DNA of 64,000 nucleotides from Gibbula magus (taxonomy: Eukaryota > Mollusca > Gastropoda > Trochida > Trochidae): the NCBI GenBank assembly GCA_936450465.1, contig OW388293.1, positions 30,757,860 through 30,821,859 of the forward strand, written 5' to 3'. A program made the position numbers and the translations under genes. Shown here in pieces: positions 1 to 12,700 of this stretch. The notes under the pieces were generated by a model that was not told the origin of the DNA, did not search any database, and saw nothing but the letters and a program-made list of their open reading frames with translations. Each line of letters starts with the position of its first letter. Positions within the stretch are counted from its first letter, which is position 1.

Positions 1-125
1 AATTTCATCATATCTTCGACCAAGAGTTCTTTTAGGGAAGATTCAGGGCCCAGTTGATTTTGATGGTCTTGGCATTATTTTTCAATTTTGAAGTATTAAT
101 TTGCGGTTATTTGGATTACAGACTA
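1..125 (+). repeat. 3' fragment of dispersed repeat family B
   Basis: The opening sequence (TTTCATCATATCTTCGACC, then TAGGGAAGA, then a TTGGCATTATTTTTCAATTTT-like stretch and TTAATTTGCGG) matches the 3' part of the copy at 20911-21681. The left part of this copy is outside the window. Confidence 0.5.
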
Positions 126-248
126 GGTTTAATAGTGACTCTAGCAAGTCTTTGACCTTAAGACAACAGAATGGTTTTGAAAATCAGTTCATATAAGTTT
201 GTAGTAAAGAAATTATACTGAAGGAAAAACACCCCTTCACATTAGACC

Positions 249-585
249 ACAAACATTTTGAATATTTTGACTACATTTTGATAGCATTCTGAATATTTTG
301 ACTACATTCTAGCAATATTTTGAATATTCTAACAATATTCTGAATATTTTGACTACATTCTAGCAATATTTTGAATATTCTTACAATATTTTGAATATTT
401 TGACTACATTCTAACAATATTTTGAATATTCTGACTGCATTCTATCAGCATTCTGAATACTCTGACAATATTCTGAATATTCTAACTACAATCAAACATT
501 GTAACAGTGTTGTGTATATTCTGACTACACTCTAACAACATTCTGAATAATCCAACTGCATTTTCACAATATTTTGACTTCATTA
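249..585. repeat. AT-rich minisatellite, about 50-bp period with 16-17-bp sub-units
   Basis: TTTTGACTACATTCT followed by AGCAATATTTTGAATATT recurs near 300, 350 and 400, with shorter degenerate AACAATATTCTGAATATT units between and after. It lies just before exon 686-758. No coding potential is seen. Confidence 0.75.
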
Positions 586-685
586 TAACAACCCAAAAAA
601 AAGAAAAAAAGGTTTGGCTGTAGCTTTGACCTTGGTGTAAATGAGCCTTTAGTCGTAAGATGCATGAATACAAACTTTTTTTCAG

Positions 686-758
686 AAACCAAAATGTGAA
701 GCGGATACAGTGACTGGCAGCAACTTTCTCCGAGAAGTCTATGTGAAAGCAGATCCTG
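686..758 (+). CDS. Glutathionyl-hydroquinone reductase, first exon in window
   Basis: Acceptor TTTTTTTCAG precedes AAACCAAAATGTGAA; donor is G|GTAGGT. It encodes 24 residues ending [12 protein letters not shown] plus one base of a Glu codon, matching the family's FLRE(I/V)Y.KADP segment. Upstream exons are outside the window. Confidence 0.88.
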
Positions 759-3700
759 GTAGGTGCAGAGACTAGTTAATCCAAAATATGAAAATAGATA
801 TTTTAATAACATGATTGGGGGATGTTAAAAGTCATTTAATCTTTCTTCTCTTAATGTTGGTTTTATGTTTAGATTCATATTGAATTCTGATTCCCGAGGG
901 AACAAATTTCTGCAGAACATTTATCATACCTCTCTTCCCACAGAAGTCATATCTTCCAACCTAATCTGAGTTAAAATACCGTAATTTCTTGAATAATAGC
1001 CTGCCTTGAATAATAGCCTGCCTTGAACAATCGCCTGCCTTGAATAATAGCCTGCCTTGAACAATCGCCTGCCTTGAATAATAGCCTGCCTTGAACAATC
1101 GCCTGCCTTGAACAATTGCCTGCCTTGAACAATCGCCTGCCTTGAACAATCGCCTGCCTTGAACAATCGCCTGCCTTGAATAATTGCCAGCTCTAAGCCC
1201 TCTTTGATATAATTAAACCCCTGTCTTGAATAATCGCCGGGTTAAATTTAAATGTAAAAAGCTAATGACTATAATTCCAGCATAAGCATATTTATGCGAA
1301 GTTTAACCTCATGCCATGCATTCCGTTTACAATATTCATAATTTAAAACATACTGTGATGATGTTTTTGTGAGGTTTTTTTAAATTGCATATATATATAT
1401 ATATATTGTGTCTGAAAAAAATAATTGCCTGCCTTGAATAATCGCCAGGTCAAATGGGTGTTACAATTTAATAATCAGCGGGCGATTATTCAAGGATTTA
1501 TGGTACGTTGTTATCCCTGGTTGACAATATTTCTAGTGGTGAAAATTGCAGCATGGATTGTGTCAAAAACAAAATTGTGTTATGTTTTTGTTGTGACATG
1601 ACTGAGTTTTGTTTCGTCAGATATATGTGCTCATCAAAAGGGTAATGGAACTCGATCCAGTATCCCCACCGTTCGTATGTGGAAACGACAGAATGCTCGG
1701 TCAGTGATTGCACAACAACTTTGAATGCAACAAGTTATAATCTCAATCGATTGTACAGCTTTGTTGTAATAGAGGTTAGTAAGGAAGATATGACTTGAGT
1801 AAGAGAAGGAGAGATTGAGTTTGTGCTGATGCAGTTTAAAATGATCAGCAAAAATGCATAAGTGACAGAAGAGGCATAAAATCTCAATAACCTCCCAATC
1901 TGACCCAAACAAAATGTTTTCTTTAAATTGCCTTTGTAGGATGAAATGGGAATATAAATTCTTGAAATAATATTCTTATAATAGTGATAATTTTCTGCTA
2001 TTAGTGATCATGTTATGCGTTTGACATACCTTTGAATTCACAAAACATCACCTAAAATATTAAAACCACTTTTTTGTTGGAAACAATGTCATCCAAGAAA
2101 AATCTCCACTCAATATAGGGCAAACTGACAGAGGTTTGGACAGTGTTCCGATTTAAATACTTTCACTCATTGTATTTTCAATATTTGACTCTTTAACAGC
2201 CAACAATAAGTTTTGAAAGTCGAGAATGGGATTATTGTTCAAAATTCCAAACACTATATTCGTTCATTATATGAATAAATATGTAATTTAGCAGTTTTAG
2301 GCGAGTATACCAATTCGTCCAGCATCGACACAGAAAGGGTGACAGATAAACTGCAGTGCGATATTTGATTCAGCCTATAATGTACTTTAAATAATTTTTG
2401 AAAGTAATTAGTAGGCATGATAATTAATTACATATATTCAAATGCAGGTAAGAACGTTTTGTGTCACATGTAAAAGCTCTGAGCAATAAGAATAGCTCAC
2501 ATTTTTTAAATCTATTCAAATTGATTTCACCTTTACCATGGGCCGGGTACAGTATCATTTGATTACTACTTGCTTACAATTTAATACACTATATATGTTT
2601 AAAAAAAACTTTTCAGAGCACCGTAAATTGTTGATTAAGTAACTACATAAAAATTATCAAGGAGTCTAAGCAGGTTGTCATTTTAATCATAATCGATCAA
2701 CAGCCGTGTTTATCCCGCCGTCCTAAGTGATGCGCATCATATTTTAGCGTTTGTGGTTCAAATACATCTTAAGAAATTTCGAACAGTATTAAAAACAATG
2801 AAAATATATGCAGGTAATGGTTCAAGTAATTACTCGGCTATAATTAAATGATTTAGACGTAAACAAAACCTCTATGGGGGACCGGGAGGGGGTGTGTGTT
2901 AACAACAATGTTGTACATAGACTTCTCTTAATATTACGTCATGAATATTCATGAGCTATCCAAAACGAGGCTAAGCCCGCATGGACGAACAACGTGATCC
3001 CGGAAGTGACTGATCGCGATTTTCTCTCGCAACATGTCGCCAAAAAAGTTTGTTTTATACCACTTTCAAACATTGTCACTAGTTGCTGACGGAACTAAAA
3101 GCTAAAACAACATCTCAAATGTTTATTTTACTCAAAATACGTGTGGTGTAAATTCAGTATTTGAACGGATGACAAAGTTTGCCGAAGTAAACGTGAAATC
3201 ATGCGAGGTTTTTTTTTACGAATATCTAGATCTAATATTGCTGTTTCATACTTAAATCTAGATTCAAAGTACTAAATTATACGATTGTGATATTGATGTA
3301 AGCCTTATCGGATCGTGATGATAAATACATTTTGAGCTTATTTATTTTTACGGCTTCTTCGATGTAACAGATTCTGGACATGAACAATCGACATGAACAA
3401 TCGCATGCCGTGTCTCGCCAACCAGTGATGTTGACAAAAACATGTTTATTTTACCATGCCGATTTCTGTGAAAACTTAATGTAAAAATAATGTAAAAATA
3501 ATATTATAATTTCGTAAATGTGCTGACTTAAATTAGCCGGCGGAATTGATTCAAGCAGACCTATTATTCAGTAGTAGGCCTTCTTGACTTGTACTTTCAT
3601 GCTGGCAGAAGTGAATATTTTGAATAAATCAATTGCAAGGTAAGTAGTTATATATTTAATATAATTTTAATATAAAGAATTTGCATGATTTTTTTTTAAA

Positions 3701-6700
3701 ACTGTAATTTCTTCAGAAAATCAAGAAAACAAATAACTAAAATTAATTTTGTATACAAAATATTATCTGAGTTTATTAAGCATTAGATATATATCTAAAT
3801 ATTAGAGTTTTAATTATATCCCAAGTTCATAACAATATTACATGGTAAATTGTAATATGTTATATTATATATTATTATATATTTTATATTTTGTTTAACA
3901 TGGTACATTTGTAATATATGATTTCCATATAAGATGATTTTCACAAATAAGATGAAAAATATGACAAAGTCACGATCAAAACCAAATATCATCTGGATCG
4001 AAATAGTCCTATATATTTATGTATCCATACATGTACACAAATGGATTGAAGTTTACTTGTAATTTTTTTTGTGAATGTGCTGATGTCAGTTTATATATAT
4101 ACACATCATTATTCAGATTTTGTAAAAATATAATGAATAAAAGATTTGAGGCATATTATATAATTGGTCTAAATTATTACTGATTTATATATATTATTTG
4201 TAATGCTAAATAGATTTGGCATAAATGAGATAGAAAGTTTCATTAAAAGCAAGTTCGACCATAAATTATAGAATGTTCTTCTTCTTAACATTGAAGCTGT
4301 AGACATATATAAACAAGTTTATGCCTTGGAAACTTACAGAAAGGTCAAGTAAATTTTAGATAAAGAACTAAGTTTCAACTAAAATATATAAAAAAATAAT
4401 GAAACATTTACATGTCAAGTTAAACTTAATATATTAGGAGTTTTAGATAAGATTTAGTTACATAAAGAAGGCTATACTATCTTAATTAATATTTGCTGCA
4501 ATTATAAAATATCTAAAGGAATCTGACCATTTTGAAAATATGCTACCCTTCAGAGATAAAATATAATAATTAGACTAGACTGTTAATGTGTTTACAAAGT
4601 GTAGCTTTATTTTGTCATGTATCAACGAGATTGAGTCAAACAAAACTCTTAAAATATGAAAATGTAGTTACTTTTGATAATTCAATATGGTTCCCCCTAC
4701 TCAATATAAAATCATTACTAAAGCAAAACAGATCAACTTAATTCCATGTATCAACATGATCAATCCATGTAAATTTATGAGTCAGGTCCAAAACATGATT
4801 AAGATGTATATGATCGAATTATATCCATAAAATTCTAAATTGATATTAGGATTTCAGGTACAGACATATATTATATAATTTTGTTATTTGAGTGATGTGT
4901 TCTTTAAAAATTCAGGAACCAATTTGCAGTTGTAATATTGTATTTCCCAATGAAAAGAGCAGTTGAAAGTTTACTTTTTACCCATTTCCCCCTCAAATTA
5001 TTTGCAATAACAATAATACAGAATTTAAAATTATTGTTAAAACTATAACAAAAATCATATATACTTAAACACGCCAAACATTTGAAATGAAATTGTGTTG
5101 AAGAAGGTTCGTTTGTAAATCTCTTAATATACTGTATACAATTATACATGCACATTAGACCTGCATTGGACTATGTACGTACAGCCTAGTCTACTGAATA
5201 AGTTCAATTCTACACGCAGGTGGCCATATTATTACGCACATGTGACGTAATCCCATATACTTACATGTTAAAAAGCTCTTGCGGGAATAATTTTCATAAA
5301 TTAACTAAAAGTCTCTTTGTTGTCATATTTTGCAGACAGATTGGTAATTATCTCGGCTGTATGTACATAATTACCTGTCATCTATCAATTGATTAGTTTT
5401 CGAATGACACTTGTCTAAACATCGTATGTTCAACTTGTGATTCTAATGTCCCATTGACGGCCATGTTAACCTAATGATCGGTGTTGTATATGTGCTGTTT
5501 GATAAGAGGTAGATTTCTTAATAATTATCAGAAAAAAAGATGGAAATTATGTATCTGTAGCTAAGATGATTTCCTATATTTTGGTACAGATTTCAGAATT
5601 TATTGACAAACAATAACTCCATGAAAAATATTCCCGCAAGAGCTATTTAACATGTAAGTCTATGGGATTACGTCACATAATAATATGGCAACCCGCTGTG
5701 TATTTCCCGTTGAAAAATCGGTCTGTATAGCGCGTGAACTCGTAAATAGAAACATATCAAATTGAGTATTATTATTATTTTGGTTTTTAGATAGATATAT
5801 GACATAGATAATAAAACTGTTTCTATAGGAAAGTTGCACAAGTGACGCATTGTGAGATTGCAAGCCTCCCGGAAGTTGATCGAATGTGCGAGATTACGTA
5901 CAAACGTCAGAAAAAAGCGAAAATATAAATCATAAATATGACTAGCTGACTAAAGATTGTTAAAAAAACTCCATAAAATCTATTTTCAACCTAAAATTGT
6001 GTTTCTTATCGTATAATATCACATGAATTTTATAAAAATTTGAGATATTTGACAAGTACTCATATCTGCGAATCAACGTTCAACGAAGCTTTGATTTTTC
6101 AGCAAGGCACTATATGAATGAAAATTTTAATCACCGTTGTCAAATTTAACACGGACTCCTTCAGATAAGATCAACAAACATTTGTGTAAATGTAGAAAAC
6201 TTTTTGTGAGTTTGCATTAAAGCTATTCATGAAATACGATATCGGACTCGCACGTCGCATCACGCCATTTTCGACTGCCATCTTGGAAGCTTGCGGGCTT
6301 AGCCTCGTTTTCGATATCTAGGTCACCGCTATGCATAAATATTAAGAGTCGGCTATGTGCATTAGTTCTTTAATTGTTATTCTTTTCATATGTTATAAAA
6401 TATGATAATGCTTAGTAAAAACTACAGTGTAACACATTGAAGTTATTAATCCTGATAGATACAGTTGGAGTTATGTGATACACATTGTTCATTTGTAACA
6501 CATTTAGATACCTTGGTATTCTTTGTTACATTGAGCTAAACAAAAGATGAGAGTCGACAAGTGACACAACACAAATATTTTATCAATCATTTCAACACCA
6601 TACAGTGCCCTGTTGGCGGACATGTCGATAAGTTTCCTCTCTTCAGTGTTGGTGAGTTGAGGTTGTACCCCGTTCTTAGCATACACTTTAACCCTGCCTT

Positions 6701-9700
6701 TATTTATTTATTCTTGGCAACTTTTCTTATAAACAGCAAAACTGTGAACAGCTTTCATAAGCCTGGGGACTTGACATGTTTCTAACGCAGCCTTTACTTG
6801 TCTGGCTGACTGGTTACCGGAGATACGGCCACTATGACGTCACTGTAATATATGACGTCATACGGGCATCGCATTTAATGGCGGCATATCATTAGAGCAC
6901 TGTACCATGCAAAACAATCTTATTTTGATGTTTTACTGTCCATTATGAAATTCCCGCGTGAAACCAAAAATGTTCCCGCCATTTTATTCAGCAGCCGGAA
7001 GTGTCCGAGCCTTGGTCGATTTGTGTCCGAACTTTGGTCTACTTGTGTCCGAACCAAGGTCATTTTGACATGTTATCAAAATCGCAATTCTAAACCCGAG
7101 AATAAATTTGAAAGTACTAAAATACAAAGTTAATCTACTACCTAATTGTTTCTTCATGTACGTGCATATATTTGAAAGAATATGATCGCTTTCTTCATTC
7201 CCTGAATTGTCAAACAAAATTTACGTTCACACAAATATTTCGTCGATTTCTTTCATGAAACCGTTATTTGTACGTACCGCTAAATTTTGTTTTTAAAATA
7301 TACCTGATTGTCAGATATTTCTCAAATGAATCAAGTATTGTCAGAAAATGAACAGAAATATTTAGAAACCAACGGAGTGTTACAATTTGCTTTGTTTTTG
7401 TGTCAGCTGTAAATTGAAAGTGTCCGAAGTTCGGGCGACTTTGCGTGGTGTCCGAGCTTAGGTCAGTTTGCCCTAAATGAATCACAAATGTTTTATTATT
7501 ATCCCCCGCCGCGCGTTTAGCGCGAAGCAGGGGATATAGTATTCGGCTCCATCCGTCCGTTCATACGTCCGTACAAAATGGAATAACTCAAATACTATTC
7601 ACTGGATTCTTTTCATATTTTGCATATGGGTTCATCCTAGGAAGAGTAATGTTCCTACAGAGGTTTGTGACCTTGACCTTCATTTCAAGGTCACAACAAG
7701 ACTTTGTCATTTTACCCTTGTCAGCGGGATATCTCAATAACCATATGCTGGATTCTCTTCATATTTTACAAATAGCTTCTCCAACGAAAGATGACGGGCT
7801 GATTAGATTTTGGTGACCTTGACATTATTTTCAAGGTCACAGCGGAATTTTTCAACATGTTAATGTACATGTAAAGCTTTTCAGCGGGATATCTCAAGAA
7901 TCATTCACCGGAATTCCATCATTTCTTACACAAAACACCTTCTAGGGAAGACGACGGGCTGATTAGATTTTGGTGACCTTGACATTATTCTCAAGGTCAC
8001 AGTGGAGCTTTGACTTTTTCGACATGTTTGACTGTCGATTTTGCTGATCTTGACACTTGTCAGGGGTAGAAACTAACTTCAAACATATGGTAGCCTGAAG
8101 GGCTAGTCCTTTTGATTTCTACTAGCCCAATAAAGTATCACTAGCCCGTATCTCCCAGTAATCTAACAATTATAACTTGTTATGTTTGAACTACAAAGGC
8201 AAGTAGTTTCGCTACTTCAATCATTCACATCTGATACTACTCTATTTTGTGTATTTCATAATGATTCAGAATTATTTAAAGGCCTACAGGGCTAGTAGAA
8301 GCTAACATTTACTAGCCCGGTGTCATTTTTACTAGCCTCGGGCCGAAGGACTAGTGTTAATTTCTTGCCCTGCTTGTTTTGAAACCTGAGAGATGTCTAT
8401 ATAGAAAGAAATATGAAAAACAGTTTGATTTATTACTCTAGTATATGATGAAAACATGCATGGGTGTTTCAGATTTCTAAAACAGGTGTGACTTTCTGTG
8501 ATTGTATAATCCTCACCTTGTTTTGTGAGTGGTGAGGTGATTTGGGGTTTAACGCCACTTTCTAGAGTATTTCACTTATACCACAAATGCTAGTATTATG
8601 GCAGGGAGAAAGCCCGCAACACCATGTGGCAATGTATTGCAGTGAAACCTGCGAGCATCGGCTGGAACTAGCAAACCATGGGTGGTACTACGCTGAAATT
8701 CAGTGTATCATTGCACCTAAACCTTTCTGCGTGTAGAACAGTTCTCTCCTGCAGACAAAGTTGCCGTGCCCCTGGCGGGATTCGAACCTCGGACCTATTG
8801 ATCGGAAGCCGAATGGCTAACCACTGCGCTATCCCGCCCCTGTTCACACATTTTACCAATTAATCATACTAAACCTAATAAGTATTTCTAACATTTCAGA
8901 CAGTTCATTAGCAATATTATGAGATTGCAAATAGGGAAACTTGATTTATTACTCACATATCTTAACAGAGCCAGTGAGTATATAAGTAAGTCTTCCTCGT
9001 GTAACAAATTTCCCTCACAAGTCATTATTCACGCCAGTCTCCATCACTGGCTAATTCAAACTTTTCATTTCGCTGCACCTGAACTGTGAGCACTGTGCTG
9101 TGCTGCATATATAACTCACAGGGACGTGTATCACTCTTAGAAATTGCATTAGAAAGATACAAACCTATATAGTTTCTAGTTTATTAGCTCATCTGGCCTG
9201 AAAGGCCCGATGGGCTTATGGCATGGCATGGTGTCCGTTGTCCGGTGTCTGTTCCGTCCATCCATCCGTCTGTAAACTTTTTGCATTTTCATCTTCTTCT
9301 CAAGAACCACTTACTCTAGAGACTTGAAATTTCATGTACAGACTCCTTGGCCCATTGGGTTCTAAATTGTAGATTTCGTGTTCCTGTGACCCCAAATATA
9401 GGTCACAGAAGTCATGACCTGAAAAGCTATTTTCATCTTGAGATTTTATGGCTCTTCAGAGGGAGGTAATAAACAACAGTGATGAATTAAATCTTCAAGT
9501 GTGTCTTTATTTGTAGATGATTTTATCTCTGCCCTAAAAATAGGTCAGAGGGGTAAGGACCTTAAGACCTATTTCATCTTCTCCATTTAAAGTGCTTCCT
9601 CTCACCTAGAAGTTGACATTTTGAATTAGTTAATGTAGCCTATATAAAGCCTGATGAGCTACAGAGCCAGTGGCTCTATTTTTACTATATAAAAGGATAG

Positions 9701-12700
9701 AGTAGAGTTTAATATATAGGTATTATGGTATTAGGTATATGTTTTTCTAACGCTATTTCTAAGAGTGATACATGTCCCTGTGTAATGACTCGCAGGGGAA
9801 GTTAAGTTCAACACAGTACAACACACCGGGTATAGACATCAAATCTTATCACACCAAGTCAAATACTCTCTTGATCAGCATTGTTGGCATTGAAGTCAAT
9901 CAATGTTGCTTAGTTTTCTCTCCTTTTGTCACCATCTTTGTTTGTCTTTGAAATTACTGGTCATGAAAATACTGGAGTTGTTATTTATTTAGACAGGGAA
10001 ATTCCTTAACTTATTTATTTAATCTAAATTATATATTTTAATGTAATTTATATGTTTATTTGAGAGTGCACAAACCAAGTGTATATAGTGTCGATGAGAT
10101 TGAGATTTTAACTCATCAGGCCTGAAAGGCCTAATGGGCTTATGGCATGGTGTCCGTCCGTCCGTTCGTCCGTCCATCCGTCTGTAAACTTTTTGCTTTT
10201 TCGACTTCTTCTCCAGAACCAATAACTCTAGAGAGCTGAAAATTTCATGTGCAGACTCCTTGGCCTATGGGGATGCTAAATTGTAGATTTTTGACCCCAT
10301 GACCCCAAATGGGGTCATAGGGGTCACAACCTTATAAACCAATTTTCATCATCTTCTCCAACTTCCAAACGCAAGGCATAACTCTTGCTAGTCTGCATTA
10401 CTGACTGATTTAACCCTTGCGGTATTTCCCTCGCTTTCTTGTGTCCAGGCAGTGAATCGCTGCACTGGAAATGCATAGTGGGCCTGGATTTCTTAACACA
10501 GATTTCTTAAGGAAATACTGCAAGGCCTAAATCAGCCAGTAATGGAGACTGGCAAGAGTTATGCCTTGCATTGGGAAGTTGCATCTTCTCCAGTTCCAAA
10601 AGGTCTAGAAAGCTGAAATGTTGTTTGCAGACTCGTCGGCCAATGGGGATTTTAAATTGTAGATTTCGTGACCCCATTACTCCAAATAGGGTCACAGGGG
10701 TCATGATCTAAAAACCTATTTTCATCTTCTTCTTCAGTCTAAAAAGCTCTAGAGAGCTGAAATGTTGTGTACATAATCCTTAGACAATGGCGATTGTAAA
10801 TTGTAGAACCTATTTTAGACTTCTTTTCTAGTATGAAAAACTCTAGAACAAGCGGAGAACAATTTATTTCGGTTTTGCAAACAATACAAATCCTGATGTG
10901 CTACAGAGCCTATGGCTCTTTTTTAAAAATTTTCTATAGTTTTATCAACATAATTAGTTGCTCTTCTTGCTGGTGGACAATTATATCAGATTATTTCCTT
11001 TGTTAACAAGTTGTCATTTCTTCATTTACATTAGCCTTTCAAAATGGCTTACACTAATTAATTCAACAGCTAATTCGATTATATTAGTGCTCAATATTAT
11101 CTTCAGAATACACTGGAAGAGTTACGGTTCCTGTTTTGTGGGACAAGAAAGGAAAAACCATTGTCAACAATGAATCCAGCGAAGTGCTCCGTATGCTGAA
11201 TTCAGAGTTCAATGAATTTTGTGCCACACCGGAACAAAAACAACTTGATCTCTATCCTGAAGGTCTTCGAGCTGATATCGACTCCATCAACGAGTGGGTT
11301 TACCCGTAAGTAGTCTTTCCTTAAAGATCTATCAAGCTCAACACGACATATGATAAATAATTTTCATATCACGACAATCCGATGAAATTTGATTTTAAAG
11401 ACAAGCAAACTTTGGTTAACACGGGTCATTATCACATAAACAGATTTCCCTTCATTACATTCTACGTACTACACAGCAGTGTACCTGCTGAAACTTTCGG
11501 TACAGTGTACCGGCAGTGGTAATTTTTACCGGTACATACAGAATTTTACCGGTACCATGCAATCTAGAAAATAAATATAACACAATAATGACATGGCTTC
11601 AAAATTACATAGTTCTCGTATTCCCTAGTGTTACCTGTTTTCTTGGTAATAAAATACACTCCGTAACACGGTACCTATTGTTTTGTGATTAGTGAATGAA
11701 AGATCGTGTAAACGATAAACGATGTCGATTAAACGAATTATCACTAGGTACCAAAGTATATATCACGGTGGTATTATAAAATAGTGTCTGCTAAATACTG
11801 TGTTTTGTATGGAAATACTTCTCACAAACTTCCTCTTGTGTGCAGATTACTTGTGATCATAAGGGGAGTTAGTTTCAAAGATGTTTTTTTTACTAAATAA
11901 ATCCTTGAATATACATTAACGAATATAATTGCTTATGTTATTTTCCTTTCTTTGACTATCGTAAAAATAACTTACCCGGTACCTACATAATGAGTGTACG
12001 ATTAAAATGAGTAATTAATACGACGAGACTATTCAAACAAATGCCTTTACTTTCGTCGCAAAACAGCTAAAAAATGAATGTGATTCAGCCCCCGCTACGT
12101 CACAACCTATGTCATATTCAACCAATCGAATTGAAGAAAGCGCTCAGTGCATGTCTGTTGCAAAAATTGAAGGGTGCTTCGTTTGTCAAACTGAATGATG
12201 CTACAGTTTAAAAATGCGTACTAATTTTGTGATATAATAATATTGTTTGTAGAAAGATAACTATCTGAGAGCTTTCATGACTCACATTATGTCTGAATTA
12301 TGGATACGGCCTGAGAGAACAAAATTAATTTTCATCAGTGAGTCGGAAATGAATTTTTCTTCGTTCACACTCGCCGATTGATCCATGATGAACTGACCTT
12401 TTGACTGGTATTTTTTTACATTTCAATTTATTTGTGGAACTTCATTTATATTTATTGAAAATTAACTGAGATATATTGAATATTTTAATTTAATTCATGA
12501 CGAAAAAGTTTGCCGTTAGGTAAAGCGGATCGTTTAAAAAATATGGCGTGAATAATGCCACGCACCTGAAACACAAACATTATTTTTTAAATTAAGTTTG
12601 ACATTATTCCTTTATTAAAATAACCAAATAACATGTATCTGCAAACTCTACACAAATACATTCACAAACCGTAGATCATATCGGACACAAATCAAGTTGG

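Larger units (their letters stand above)
977..1505. mobile_element. Non-autonomous TIR element (MITE) with internal 17-bp tandem array, TA-flanked
   Basis: The left end TACCGTAATTTCTTGAATAA and the reverse complement of the right end, TACCATAAATCCTTGAATAA, differ at four of 20 positions, and both continue into AT(A/C)GCC. Both ends sit on TA, as expected for Tc1/mariner-type insertion. There is no transposase frame. The left half is occupied by the 17-bp array; single diverged units lie at about 1224 and 1423. Confidence 0.72.

Noticed and set aside
924..1166. Frames with [15 protein letters not shown] repeats
   Set aside because: All minus frames give the same 17-residue repeat because the DNA unit is 17 bp; part of a MITE.
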